This document shows, one piece after another, positions 24,984 through 34,160 of a stretch of DNA of 64,000 nucleotides (positions within the stretch are counted from its first letter, which is position 1; every line of letters starts with the position of its first letter). The DNA lies in NCBI GenBank assembly GCA_025055755.1, contig JANWWF010000001.1:414670-478669 (forward strand), read 5' to 3'. Under the pieces are notes generated by a model. It was not told where the DNA came from. It ran no database searches and saw only the letters and a list, made by a program, of their open reading frames with translations. Both the position numbers and the translations under genes were made by a program. This DNA is from Candidatus Kapaibacterium sp. (GTDB lineage Bacteria; Bacteroidota; Ignavibacteria; Kapaibacteriales; NICIL-2).

Positions 24984-27443
24984 TCACCGCAGATGCTGGA
25001 GCAGTTGCTCCCGTTGCCATTGCTCTGGAAGGGTAGCCATAGAACGGCGAAAAAGCTCGCGATAGCGGCTATTTTGTGTAAACTGTGCAATTGCCTCTCG
25101 GGCAGCATTTACAAGCCGGCTGTTGAAATGGAAGCGCGCATCGAGCAAATACCGCACCAAGAGTGTATCACACCAGTTGAGCGCCCGGAGCGCAGCAATG
25201 GCATTTTCGCGCGTGATGAATTCATAGCTTGGCGATGCATAATCCACCAGCCGGGCAAGTGCGGCAGTATCCCCTCGTTCTGCACGGATTCGCTCGCATG
25301 CAATCCGGACTCGATAGTGTGCTCCCTCGCAGTCACGCACTCTTTCGACGTACTCGAGTGCAGCCGAAGGAAATGACTCCGCAAGCAACTCTACTGCCCG
25401 CCCAACGATCTGGTAGGATGAATCCTGTAAGCAGCGCTCAACATCTGTTCGCAGCCAACCAGGAACAGTGCGCAGTGCTGTAACTACCGCACGGCGAACT
25501 TCGACATCGTTATCATGAAGTGCCTGCGAAAGAGTACGGCGAGCAATCGCAAAGCGATGTAGGCGTTCGTCGCCTGCAAGCGTTCGCACAATGAGAGCAC
25601 GGACAGCAAAAAAACGCTCTGCAGCAAAACGCTCACCGAGGAAATGCGCTTTCACCGAATCGCTAAGTGTGCTATCCTGAATGAGCGCTTCTATAGCATC
25701 GTAGCGGTCAATGGCAAACTGCGCGAGCCGCGCCTGTGCCATAAGCTCAGGAGTGGACTTCTCAAATTCAACACGCTTGAGTATCACCGAACCGGGATCA
25801 AACAGAGCAAAGAGCATGGGCTGCTTTTTCGGATTGGGTACGCGCACGATGTGGAAGCGGTCGCTAATCCACTGCCGAACCCTTTGCCGCGAGCCATCTT
25901 GATAGTACACCTCAAAGTTGATCGGCATACGAAAAAGTGGCTGCAGCGCATCGCTGGTCTGCGTTTGTTCAACGGTAAACTCTATCCACTGTTCACCAGT
26001 ACGCGGATCGGCAACAGGTGTCGTCCGAACGCGATAGGTAGGCTCTCCCCCACGGTAAAGCCACTGGTCAAAAAACCAATGCAAATTCATCCCAAGGGTG
26101 TCAGCAAAAGCTCGTTCGAAATCTCGCGTTTCTACTCGACCGTATGCATGGGTGCGAAGGTAGTGCCGGACAGCTCGGTGAAATTGCTCTTCCCCCACAA
26201 CATCGACAAGCATATCGAGCACTGCTGAGCCTTTCGAATAAATGCGCGCAGTTCCAGCGTTGCGGTGGAGAATAGGAAGCTGGTTGTTCTGTGCCGCAGT
26301 AAGTGCTGCTCGCTGCTCACTTCGTCGCATCCAGTGGTGGTAGTCCTCCCCAAATAGGTGTCGGTAAAAAAGTTTCGGGTAAAATGTTGCAAAGCTCTCG
26401 TGAAGCCAGATGCTGCGTTCATCCCGCTGAGTGACAAAATCTCCAAACCATTGGTGGGTCAGTTCATGCATGTTGACGCCTACATACGATCGATCAAGTG
26501 CTGCCCGTTCATCGCCGTGGAAGAAATCCCCAAAAACTGTAGCTGTTGTATTCTCCATGGCACCAGCAATGTAGTCCTGTACTGGCACCTGTGCATACGA
26601 TTCCCACGGGAATGGCACGCCAAGCCTCTGCTCGAGAAAATCCACCATTTCTGCTGAGTAGCGATAGGTTGGTTCTGCCCACTCTGGCTTATCAGCATAG
26701 TAGTAAAGACGCAGAGGCACTCCACTTCGGCTGCGACGCTCGAGAACTCCATACTTACCAATTGCAATCATGATAAGGTACGTAGCATGTGGTTTTGTCA
26801 TCGAGTAGTGCCATGTGACTGTTCCATCAGGATTTTGCCGTTTTTCTCGGAGTGTTCCATTTGAGAGCACAGTATAGGCAGAATCAAAGGTTATAATCGT
26901 TTCGGTGATTGCTTTGTCATTGGGATAGTCGTAGATCGGCACCCAGTGGCGCGTATCAAATGGCTGCCCTTGTGTCCATATTTGCTTGCGTTTACGTCCT
27001 GTTGGATCGTCCCAGCCGGGGAAGTACATTCCCCGCTTCGGCGAGCATTCATAGTCAATGGTAAATGAGTCACGGCTTGGATATCGCCATGTTCCGTAGA
27101 TGACCACTGTGGAATCCGTGGTGCGGAAACGATACATGGTATCCCCGCGGTACACACGCTGCACCATCATTCCGATGCCATCGAGCACAATCGAGTCCAC
27201 TCTATCGCGCAACGGAGTGAACACGTGTGTCACTTGCCCTATCACACGCTTTGCAGGGGGATCGAAGCGGACAGCAATCCGAATATGCTCAAAGTCCACC
27301 AGGCGCTCGCGTTCTGTCGAAGGCAGTTCAAAGCGTGTCACAATGCGTTCCGGCTCAGTGGACTGCCCAAGCTGCGCAACGAGCAGCAGGGGACACAAAG
27401 CAAGCCAAAGAAGAAAGCCAGTTGCTGTAGTTTTGCGCATCAT
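24984..27443 (-). CDS. M1 family aminopeptidase with C-terminal HEAT-like repeats
   Basis: An 819-residue secreted zinc metallopeptidase. A signal peptide (to ~23) is followed by the M1 N-terminal beta domain, exopeptidase motif 'AGAMENTT', zinc motif 'HELTHQWFGDF' with third ligand E in 'WLHESFATFY', and a catalytic-domain Tyr region. From about residue 570 the helical tail ('VEVRRAVVTALRTVPGW', 'FITRENAIAALRALNW') looks like HEAT repeats, as in M1 enzymes and ERAP-like C-terminal domains. It should trim N-terminal residues from peptides in the periplasm. It is divergent from a peroxiredoxin gene whose start is 29 bp away. Confidence 0.9.
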   Translation of the reverse strand: MMRKTTATGFLLWLALCPLLLVAQLGQSTEPERIVTRFELPSTERERLVDFEHIRIAVRFDPPAKRVIGQVTHVFTPLRDRVDSIVLDGIGMMVQRVYRGDTMYRFRTTDSTVVIYGTWRYPSRDSFTIDYECSPKRGMYFPGWDDPTGRKRKQIWTQGQPFDTRHWVPIYDYPNDKAITETIITFDSAYTVLSNGTLREKRQNPDGTVTWHYSMTKPHATYLIMIAIGKYGVLERRSRSGVPLRLYYYADKPEWAEPTYRYSAEMVDFLEQRLGVPFPWESYAQVPVQDYIAGAMENTTATVFGDFFHGDERAALDRSYVGVNMHELTHQWFGDFVTQRDERSIWLHESFATFYPKLFYRHLFGEDYHHWMRRSEQRAALTAAQNNQLPILHRNAGTARIYSKGSAVLDMLVDVVGEEQFHRAVRHYLRTHAYGRVETRDFERAFADTLGMNLHWFFDQWLYRGGEPTYRVRTTPVADPRTGEQWIEFTVEQTQTSDALQPLFRMPINFEVYYQDGSRQRVRQWISDRFHIVRVPNPKKQPMLFALFDPGSVILKRVEFEKSTPELMAQARLAQFAIDRYDAIEALIQDSTLSDSVKAHFLGERFAAERFFAVRALIVRTLAGDERLHRFAIARRTLSQALHDNDVEVRRAVVTALRTVPGWLRTDVERCLQDSSYQIVGRAVELLAESFPSAALEYVERVRDCEGAHYRVRIACERIRAERGDTAALARLVDYASPSYEFITRENAIAALRALNWCDTLLVRYLLDARFHFNSRLVNAAREAIAQFTQNSRYRELFRRSMATLPEQWQREQLLQHLR
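27428..27435 (+). promoter_or_regulatory. TAnnTTTG-type -7 element for the peroxiredoxin gene
   Basis: Plus-strand TAGTTTTG, 37 bp before the peroxiredoxin ATG. It lies inside the first codons of the divergent aminopeptidase gene, because only 29 bp separate the two starts. Confidence 0.4.
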
Positions 27444-27472
27444 TGTTCAATCAATCCACGGGAAACGAACCA

Positions 27473-27961
27473 ATGGCACTTACAGTAGGCGACCGTGCAC
27501 CACGCTTTGCGCTCTACGACCAAGATCGCACCAAGCGCACACTCGAGGAATTCCTCGGACAGCCGGTGGTGCTTGCATTCTTTCCAGGTGCTTTCACGGG
27601 TGTGTGCGACACAGAAATGTGCACACTGCGTGACTCAATGCATCGCTTTAGTGAAGCCAATGCCCGCGTCATTGGCATCAGCGTGGATCCACCCTTTGTG
27701 CTCAAAGAATTTGCTGCAAAGTACTCTTTGCCGTTTGTGTTGCTGTCGGATTACACCCGCGAGGTTTCGCAACAGTACGGCGTTTTGTTTGAGAATTTGG
27801 CAGGGCTGGAAGGATACAACACCAGCAACCGTGCCGTGTTCATTCTCGATGCAGATGGTGTCATTCGGTACATGTGGACTGCCACGCCGACACCCGCAGT
27901 CGAGCCACCATACGACGAAGTTATTGCACAGACACGTGCGCTGACCTCTACGGGCACGTAA
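27473..27961 (+). CDS. Peroxiredoxin (AhpE/Bcp-like)
   Basis: A 162-residue thioredoxin-fold peroxidase: 'GDRAPRFALYDQD', then the peroxidatic site 'FPGAFTGVCDTEMC' (TxxC motif with the peroxidatic Cys and a second Cys four residues later), 'LRDSMHRF' and a conserved Arg-containing strand 'SNRAVFILDADGVIRY'. It reduces H2O2 or organic peroxides using an external thiol donor. ATG 27473 starts the canonical N-terminus; an in-frame ATG 30 bp earlier adds unconserved residues. Its 3' end overlaps the convergent beta-propeller gene by 14 bp. Confidence 0.9.
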   Translation: MALTVGDRAPRFALYDQDRTKRTLEEFLGQPVVLAFFPGAFTGVCDTEMCTLRDSMHRFSEANARVIGISVDPPFVLKEFAAKYSLPFVLLSDYTREVSQQYGVLFENLAGLEGYNTSNRAVFILDADGVIRYMWTATPTPAVEPPYDEVIAQTRALTSTGT

Positions 27962-29168
27962 GTAAGTACAAGCGTCCCTGCACAATTCCTAACGCTTCGT
28001 AGCGGTTGCGTTGGCGATTGTAGAACGCAGGCAGTACAGCGTCGCACATACGGCTGTAGGTGAATGTTGCTTTGTCAACGCGGCGGACGAAAAGGTTTGT
28101 TGGTGTGCTGTAGGCAAACGTTTGCGAGGAGGGGCGTCGGGCAATAACCAGTTTCGTGCTGAGGTCCTGCCCAAGTGGAAAGCGCTGCCCGTTGAGCACC
28201 AAAAAACAATCCACATCGCAACCGATGCCATACAGTTCGCTGCCATCGGCAGTGAAAGAAATTGCCTCCAGCGGAAAGCGGCCAATCCCGTATTCTGTGC
28301 CTGTGTGCAACACGTAGTAGGTGTTCTGCCGCATTGCCAATGCACCATACTGCGGTAAGTAGGGATGCAGGACAAGTGACCAGATGTTCTCGTATAACTG
28401 GCTTGCCAGCGGTTGGCTGTAGTCATCGCTTATGAGCAAAACCGAATGCCATGGCTCTTGAATAACATGGGCAACGGCACACGTCCCAAAGCGATTGACC
28501 AGCAGCGAACCAAGAGCGAAATAAGGACCACCGAGGTCTTCTGTACCGCGACGAATGCGCCACTGTCCTCCAGAGCGAGCAGCATAGAGGGGCTGCCCAT
28601 CATGCCAAAACCCTGCCAGACGGATCTCCTCTGCTGTTGCAAGCTCTTTACCGTTGACGACAAGCCGATGGATGCGCTCTACCTGCTCAACCCATGCAAC
28701 CTGCGTACCGTCCGGCGAAATCGCCAGCGGTCCTACTCTGCGAATAGCACTGTACTGTGCAGAGCCAATAGCGATCAGCTCAGCTCCGGCATCGTAACAT
28801 GAGAGCACAAGAATTGGCGCCACTGGAGCAAATGCCAGGACCCCAGGAGCAGTGCACACGATGGGCACCATCATTGTATCCACAAGCAAATACCATGCTC
28901 CCGATCGTTTCGCCCAGGCTGTCCAATGCCTGCCATCGGGAGAAATCACAGGAGGCAGAATTTGGTCATACGACGCAGTCCGCATTCCACCAACAATAAG
29001 CCGTTGCTGTCCTGCAAATGGTACCGTTATTGCCCACCATACGCCGGTTGTATCAATTGCAGCACGCTCAACGGGCTCGCTACCATCGAGCAAAAGTTCG
29101 TCGGTGCAATATTGCGCCCGTGCGCCTGCTAAGACAACACTGACCATCAGCACAACAACTTTCACCAT
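27948..29168 (-). CDS. Secreted protein, beta-propeller-like, function unknown
   Basis: A 406-residue protein with a signal peptide (~1-18, 'VVVLMVSVVLAGARAQ'). It contains repeated strands of the TolB/WD40-like type: 'ISPDGRHWTAWAKRSGAWYLLVD', 'ISPDGTQVAWVEQVERIHRLVVNGKE', 'FTADGSELYGIGC', each 'SPDG/TADG' marking a blade. No catalytic motif is seen. A periplasmic beta-propeller is inferred. Its ATG overlaps the 5-formyltetrahydrofolate cyclo-ligase stop by 7 bp, so it is the last gene of an operon running from the M20 peptidase. Confidence 0.6.
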   Translation of the reverse strand: MVKVVVLMVSVVLAGARAQYCTDELLLDGSEPVERAAIDTTGVWWAITVPFAGQQRLIVGGMRTASYDQILPPVISPDGRHWTAWAKRSGAWYLLVDTMMVPIVCTAPGVLAFAPVAPILVLSCYDAGAELIAIGSAQYSAIRRVGPLAISPDGTQVAWVEQVERIHRLVVNGKELATAEEIRLAGFWHDGQPLYAARSGGQWRIRRGTEDLGGPYFALGSLLVNRFGTCAVAHVIQEPWHSVLLISDDYSQPLASQLYENIWSLVLHPYLPQYGALAMRQNTYYVLHTGTEYGIGRFPLEAISFTADGSELYGIGCDVDCFLVLNGQRFPLGQDLSTKLVIARRPSSQTFAYSTPTNLFVRRVDKATFTYSRMCDAVLPAFYNRQRNRYEALGIVQGRLYLLTCP

Positions 29169-29728
29169 CGCCGCAGGACTCCGTGCTCTGTTACAACAGC
29201 GTCCAGTGGAACATCGTGAGCATCTGGCTGGAATTCGGCATGCTGCATCGCATAAGCAAGCCCAATGCGCCGATAGGGGACCGTTGAAAGAAAGCGGTCG
29301 TAGTATCCTTTTCCATAGCCTATGCGGTAGAGAGCACTGTTGAATGCGACGACTGGCACCAGGATAAGCGGTGCAAGGATGGCAATTTCCTCCGCTGAAA
29401 GCAGCGCTGCATTGACTGGCTGCGGAATGCCGTAAGGACCAGATGCCAAAACTGTCCCTTTGGTAAACACCGCATGACGCAGCTCAGATTGATGGGGCTC
29501 TACAAGCGGAACAATCACTGTTTTCCCTTCCTCCCAAGCACGCTCGATGATATGCTCCGTTTCCACTTCCTCACGGATAGCCAGGTACACGTGAATAGCG
29601 CCACTCATGATGTACTCCGGCATTGCCCACAGGTGTTCTGCGATCGCAACTGAGTAATCATGCCGCTGCTGTTCTGTCAGGGCTGCGCGTTCCGAGAGTT
29701 TCGCTGCTCGTATCTCTGCCTTAGTCAT
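29162..29728 (-). CDS. 5-formyltetrahydrofolate cyclo-ligase
   Basis: A 188-residue enzyme (YgfA/MTHFS) making 5,10-methenyl-THF from 5-formyl-THF with ATP. Signature 'GYGKGYYDRFL' with the preceding 'LILVPVVAFN...LYRI' is diagnostic; N-terminal 'KAEIRAAKLSERAAL' is the usual basic helix. The ATG at 29728 fits the family start and overlaps the EamA gene by 8 bp. A longer frame upstream lies inside that gene and is not supported. Confidence 0.92.
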   Translation of the reverse strand: MTKAEIRAAKLSERAALTEQQRHDYSVAIAEHLWAMPEYIMSGAIHVYLAIREEVETEHIIERAWEEGKTVIVPLVEPHQSELRHAVFTKGTVLASGPYGIPQPVNAALLSAEEIAILAPLILVPVVAFNSALYRIGYGKGYYDRFLSTVPYRRIGLAYAMQHAEFQPDAHDVPLDAVVTEHGVLRRW

Positions 29729-30623
29729 TGCGTTTTGCCCGCTGGTAGGTAATTGTTGGAACAACGGCAGCAGCAACAATACATCCTGCACCAAGTGCTT
29801 CCATAGGGCGCAACTGTTCACCTTCGACGACTGCTCCCAGCAATGCTGCAAAAACAGGCTCCAGAGCAAATATCAGTGCAGCCCGAACGGCCGAAACACC
29901 AGGCTGCACACGAGTTTGAATGTATGTTGTCACAACAGTTGCCACAATGCTGGTATAGACAAGTGCTGCGACAACAGTGGGATTCCACTCAATGCTCAGC
30001 CTTTTCCAGGCAAAACTTGAAGAATATGCCAGCTGCATTCCGCTGAAGTACAGGATACCGATGACAGTGGTTACAACGCACTGGAGCACTACCAGCGGAC
30101 CTGTGCCAATCGCTCCAAGACGTTCAATGCCTGTGTAGCTAAGGTAACCCATGTAGTAGGACCACACCACTGCACTCAACAAGGTTGCGACATCTCCAGC
30201 GTTGAGACTTCCTGCATCCGGAGAGGACATAAGCCCAATGCCGATACTGCCGAGAAAAACACCCCACCACTCCCGCGGCGAGGGAGAACGGCGCCATATT
30301 AGTCGCTGAAGCAGAGGGACAAAAACAACAAACGTCCCCGTAAAAAAAGCGCTTCGTGTAATAGTAGTGTGCTGCAGTCCCCATGTTTGCAAGTAGAATC
30401 CTATCCCGTAGGCGGTTCCCAGTACAAGTCCATATTGCCACACACTGGGCTGGCGTAGATGACGTAGCGACCGGGACCAGACAACAAGTGCAGCGCCCGA
30501 TGCGAGAGCAAACCGGCATGTTACAAAGGCAATTGGATCGGCATACGGGAGGGCACGCTTGACAAGGAGAAACGTCCCTGCCCAGAGCAGTGCAACAATC
30601 GCCAAAAGCAGCTCACGGAGCAT
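29721..30623 (-). CDS. EamA/DMT-family transporter
   Basis: A 300-residue membrane protein with ten transmembrane segments in two EamA halves: first half with 'ALLWAGTFLLVKRALPYADPIAFVTCRFALAS', second with 'VYTSIVATVVTTYIQTRVQPGVSAVRAALIFALEPVFAALLG' region. A metabolite exporter/importer (amino acid, nucleotide or sugar) cannot be specified. ATG 30623 is chosen over 30653 because the latter adds ten basic residues inside the M20 gene; the overlap with that gene is then 11 bp. Confidence 0.82.
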   Translation of the reverse strand: MLRELLLAIVALLWAGTFLLVKRALPYADPIAFVTCRFALASGAALVVWSRSLRHLRQPSVWQYGLVLGTAYGIGFYLQTWGLQHTTITRSAFFTGTFVVFVPLLQRLIWRRSPSPREWWGVFLGSIGIGLMSSPDAGSLNAGDVATLLSAVVWSYYMGYLSYTGIERLGAIGTGPLVVLQCVVTTVIGILYFSGMQLAYSSSFAWKRLSIEWNPTVVAALVYTSIVATVVTTYIQTRVQPGVSAVRAALIFALEPVFAALLGAVVEGEQLRPMEALGAGCIVAAAVVPTITYQRAKRND

Positions 30624-32001
30624 ATAATGCCGCCCTTTGCGATAGCTCGGCAAAAAAGCGCACCACAGCCTCGATGCCGCGGGAGAAATTCTTCAGGTGA
30701 AAATGCTCGTTGGGAGAATGTGCTCCATCGGTGTGCAAGCCAAACCCCATAAGCACTACTGGCACGCCGAATATTCGTTGAAATTCCGTCACGACGGGGA
30801 TAGAACCACCTTCTCGCTGCCAAACTGCCGGACGCCCAAATGTCGCTTCCAGCGCCTGCGCTGCTGCCTCCATGGCAAATGAGCGGCGGTCAATGATAAC
30901 CGGATCTGCCCCATGGAGCAAACGCACCTGAACCCGAACACCCGTGGGTGCAAGCTGCTCAATGCGTTGAGCTACAAGGTGAGCAATGTGGTCTGCCCGC
31001 TGATTCGGAACAAGTCGCATGGAAATTTTTGCATGAGCCACAGCAGGGAGCACGGTCTTAGCACCTTCTCCAATAAATCCACTCCACATGCCATTGACGT
31101 CCAGCGTTGGTCGTGCACCGATGCGTTCAACAACGGTGTACCCTTTTTCCCCACCGAGTGCATCAACACCAAGTTCTGTGCGGAATGCTTCTTCGTCGAA
31201 GGGCAACATTCTAAGCAGTGCACGTTCTTCCTCGCTCAAAGGAACAACGTCATCATAAAATCCAGGAACAGCCACTCGGCCTTGCTCATCATGCAATGCT
31301 GCAATGATCCCCGCCAAGGCATTTGCTGGATTGACCACTGCTCCACCATACGAGCCGCTATGCAAATCCCGACGCGGACCGTACACGCTTAGCTCAAGGT
31401 AAGCTAATCCCCGCAAACCATATACCAACGAGGGCACATCCTCTGCTGCCATTGCAGTATCGCAGATGAGCACCGCGTCGCAGGATAAGCGTTCAGTATT
31501 CGCACGTAGAAAATCCGGTAGATTCGGCGATCCGATTTCTTCCTCGCCCTCCAAGAGCAGCTTTACATTGCAAGGAAGTGCCCCTTTGGTTGCTAACCAT
31601 GCTTCGATCGCTTTGAGCACCAGAAAGACTTGCCCTTTATCATCGGTTGCACCACGAGCGAAAATTTTTCCTTCTTGCACCACCGGCTCAAAAGGTGGAC
31701 TATGCCATTGGTCGAGAGGATCGACTGGCTGTACATCGTAATGACCATAAAAGAGCAGTGTCGGGGCTTCCGGCACACCGCACCATTCCCCATAGACTAT
31801 AGGATGTCCATCTGTGGAATAAACTGCAACATTTTGTAGTCCGATTGCCTGAAGATGATTCTCCAGCCACTTAGCTGCGCGGCTAACATCTTCGGCATAC
31901 TCGCTCAGCGTACTGATGCTGGGGATACGGAGAAACTGCTCAAGTTCAGTGATGAAACGCTCATTATGAGCACGAGCAAATTCAAAAGGAGTCACACTCA
32001 T
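30613..32001 (-). CDS. M20 family dipeptidase (CNDP/PepV-like)
   Basis: A 462-residue zinc peptidase: 'LFYGHYDVQP' (metal His/Asp), 'ARGATDDKGQ' (bridging Asp), 'LLEGEEEIGS' (catalytic Glu and metal Glu), dimerisation lid domain ~200-330, and C-terminal 'HSPNEHFHLKNF' with the last metal His. It hydrolyses dipeptides. The start 32001 is preferred over ATG 32019 because a TAnnTTTG box at 32024-32031 would put the transcription start almost at 32019. Confidence 0.9.
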   Translation of the reverse strand: MSVTPFEFARAHNERFITELEQFLRIPSISTLSEYAEDVSRAAKWLENHLQAIGLQNVAVYSTDGHPIVYGEWCGVPEAPTLLFYGHYDVQPVDPLDQWHSPPFEPVVQEGKIFARGATDDKGQVFLVLKAIEAWLATKGALPCNVKLLLEGEEEIGSPNLPDFLRANTERLSCDAVLICDTAMAAEDVPSLVYGLRGLAYLELSVYGPRRDLHSGSYGGAVVNPANALAGIIAALHDEQGRVAVPGFYDDVVPLSEEERALLRMLPFDEEAFRTELGVDALGGEKGYTVVERIGARPTLDVNGMWSGFIGEGAKTVLPAVAHAKISMRLVPNQRADHIAHLVAQRIEQLAPTGVRVQVRLLHGADPVIIDRRSFAMEAAAQALEATFGRPAVWQREGGSIPVVTEFQRIFGVPVVLMGFGLHTDGAHSPNEHFHLKNFSRGIEAVVRFFAELSQRAALYAP

Positions 32002-32023
32002 GGTAATACTCTGAAACATGCAG

Positions 32024-32031
32024 CAAAAATA
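32024..32031 (-). promoter_or_regulatory. TAnnTTTG-type -7 element before the M20 peptidase operon
   Basis: Minus-strand TATTTTTG, 22 bp before the chosen ATG at 32001. It would drive M20 peptidase, EamA transporter, cyclo-ligase and beta-propeller genes, which all overlap. Confidence 0.5.
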
Positions 32032-32060
32032 TCAGCAGTTACTCTCCCCTCTTAGCAGTG

Positions 32061-33245
32061 TTAGTGCTGCAATCGCTCATGGTGTCCTGAGCCTGTGGTA
32101 CCCTCAACAACATCGGATTGCACACCAAGTTGCACTAGAAAGTATCGAACATCCTCTGCCTTCAGGATATTCCCTGTGGCTTGGTATGCTTCAATCAGCG
32201 TAGAGCACATCAGTTTCATGTACTGCTCGCGCATGTATTCATCGGGCAACTGAAGCCAAGCGCGTTGTGCATAGGGACGCTCCAACACAGCAATTGCATA
32301 ACGAGCATTGCCACGATCCAATGCATGAGCGGCAGTAATAAGCATGCGGTGGAGACGCTGCTGGTATCTATGGGGGCGAAATGTCGGCACCGAGGGCATT
32401 ACCTTAGCTTTTTGCATTCGGCGGTCTAGCACTTTTGCAAGTGCTGTCACCTTCTCCGGCGATGACAGATCAAACTCTTGTACCCGCACACGCCGCGGAC
32501 ACAGCTCAACAGTAACATCCTGCGGACCTCGGGGAAATCCTTTCGCTCGCAGTGCTGCTATAATCATCTGCACAACATCATAGCGAAGATTCGTCTCAGC
32601 AATTGCAAGGGCAGCACGAAGGCTAAGGGCATCGAGCATGCCCTCCCGGCGGGGAAAATGCTTCAGGAGCATTTGGCGGATAAACTGTGCCTGATTGTAA
32701 CAACGCTGGTGGTCTCCTGTCCCAAATGCCTTTCGTGTTCGTAATAGGTGCAATGTTGTGACCGCTGATCCTTTGAAGCCTAGCAGCTCAAAGATTCCGA
32801 TAGCCTGGGAGAATCCTACTTCCACGTAATAGTCAATTTTCCCTACCCCTGTTATTTCTGCCAGCTTCGCCAAGTAGGCACTACGCCCCTTGCGGGCACG
32901 ATAATTGGCAAGAATATTGAGTGCTTTCGAGGAAAAACCAGCATCGGCATAAGTGCCGCGTGGTACACTCAGAATCTTGATAGTTCCACGATCAAGCGAG
33001 ATTCGGAGTACATGATTGGCATCTGCACGTGCCTGTTGCACACCCAAACGAGAGTCAACTCCCACAATCGCAATCGTTATCGTTCCCTTTCCTACAAGTT
33101 CGTACCTGTCATAGTATGGAGAAGATTCCTCCAATAGGGACTTGCCCCACAGTTGCATGCAATGGACTACAGCGAACCACACGCATAGCGCCGGCATGAA
33201 CACGTGCTGCGGAATTAATCGTTGTGTTTTGCTTCGTTCCACCAC
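32061..33245 (-). CDS. LytR-CpsA-Psr (LCP) family protein with helical C-terminal extension
   Basis: A 394-residue protein: N-terminal membrane anchor (~17-36), then an LCP domain (~50-200) with 'IAIVGVDSRLGVQQARADANHVLRISLDRGTIKILSVPRGTY', the conserved D and R positions that bind polyprenyl phosphate and pyrophosphate, and a region 'KALNILANYRARKG'. After about 280 the protein is helical and repeat-like ('ALDRGNARYAIAVLERPYAQRAW'), perhaps TPR-like. LCP enzymes attach glycopolymers to the cell wall; in a Gram-negative setting the acceptor is unclear. The start is GTG 33245, keeping basic residues before the anchor; ATG 33197 is the alternative. Confidence 0.75.
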   Translation of the reverse strand: MVERSKTQRLIPQHVFMPALCVWFAVVHCMQLWGKSLLEESSPYYDRYELVGKGTITIAIVGVDSRLGVQQARADANHVLRISLDRGTIKILSVPRGTYADAGFSSKALNILANYRARKGRSAYLAKLAEITGVGKIDYYVEVGFSQAIGIFELLGFKGSAVTTLHLLRTRKAFGTGDHQRCYNQAQFIRQMLLKHFPRREGMLDALSLRAALAIAETNLRYDVVQMIIAALRAKGFPRGPQDVTVELCPRRVRVQEFDLSSPEKVTALAKVLDRRMQKAKVMPSVPTFRPHRYQQRLHRMLITAAHALDRGNARYAIAVLERPYAQRAWLQLPDEYMREQYMKLMCSTLIEAYQATGNILKAEDVRYFLVQLGVQSDVVEGTTGSGHHERLQH

Positions 33246-34009
33246 GCGTCCATCTGCTCGAGTGTGAATGACTCCAGTGATTGTCCCCGCAGCCGTGCTT
33301 GTTGCTCGATATAGGTAAAGCGGCGCTGGAATTTGTCGTTTGCCTGTTGGAGTGCTGTCTCAGCAATAATTCCAACATGGCGTGCTGCATTGACCAATGC
33401 AAATAGGAGATCACCGAACTCTGCGTGTGCACTGGGACTACCAGTATCAAGAGCATGCTTGAATTCTGCGAGCTCTTCTTCGACTTTTTGCCAGACGTCG
33501 TTCGCCGTCTGCCAATCGAAACCAACATGGGCAGCTTTTTCTTGCATGCGTTGTGCCCGAAGTAATGCAGGCAAGTGTTTTGGTACACCCGAAAGGATTG
33601 ATTCGCGTCCCTCCTCCATTTTGAGCCGTTCCCAGTTCTGCATTACTTGCTCTGGCTGCGTTGCTTCAACCGTACCAAACACATGGGGATGCCGACGCAC
33701 CAGCTTTGCAGCAACTTGCTCAATAACCTCACGCAGGGTGAATGCCCCCCGTTGTTCGGCAATGACTGAATGCATCAGGACATGGAGAAGCAAGTCGCCC
33801 AACTCTTTTTTGAATTCGACATCGTCTCCCTGCGCTATAGCATCGAGGGTCTCATAGGACTCCTCGATAAGAAGGTGAGAAATACTCTCGTGGGTTTGTT
33901 CTCGATCCCACGGACACTCTCGCCGTAATAGACGTACAATTTCAACCAGCGCGAGAAATTGATCCTCGACTGCCGCAGGATTCTCCGGTGTCGGTACAGG
34001 ATGTGGCAT
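33215..34009 (-). CDS. mazG: Nucleoside triphosphate pyrophosphohydrolase MazG
   Basis: A 264-residue protein with two MazG domains: 'CPWDREQTHESISHLLIEESYETLDAI' and 'KKELGDLLLHVLMHS' in the first, 'KVEEELAEFKHAL' and 'EFGDLLFALVN' in the second; the paired E-E-x-x-E and ExxD motifs bind Mg2+. It hydrolyses NTPs and dNTPs to monophosphates, protecting against aberrant nucleotides. The ATG at 34009 has GGAAG about 6 bp upstream; a GTG/ATG at 34024 adds five residues. It overlaps the LCP gene by 31 bp. Confidence 0.92.
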   Translation of the reverse strand: MPHPVPTPENPAAVEDQFLALVEIVRLLRRECPWDREQTHESISHLLIEESYETLDAIAQGDDVEFKKELGDLLLHVLMHSVIAEQRGAFTLREVIEQVAAKLVRRHPHVFGTVEATQPEQVMQNWERLKMEEGRESILSGVPKHLPALLRAQRMQEKAAHVGFDWQTANDVWQKVEEELAEFKHALDTGSPSAHAEFGDLLFALVNAARHVGIIAETALQQANDKFQRRFTYIEQQARLRGQSLESFTLEQMDAWWNEAKHND

Positions 34010-34160
34010 AGTGACTTCCACCAATGATGCATACTACTACACATGCCGGCACCTTACTGCAAAGCTCTCCTGCAGCAGGCACCTATGCAATACGCAATTG
34101 TACGGATATGTTCTCCGTCCATTGCATTCCGTTTGTTGGACTTATTCCGAACTCGCCTCT

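Noticed and set aside
25644-26228. Plus-strand 194-codon open frame inside the M1 aminopeptidase gene
   Set aside because: It lies wholly opposite a confidently identified gene and shows no protein-like pattern.
30913-31392. Plus-strand Cys-rich 159-codon frame inside the M20 peptidase gene
   Set aside because: Antisense shadow; the metal-site motifs of the peptidase are on the minus strand.
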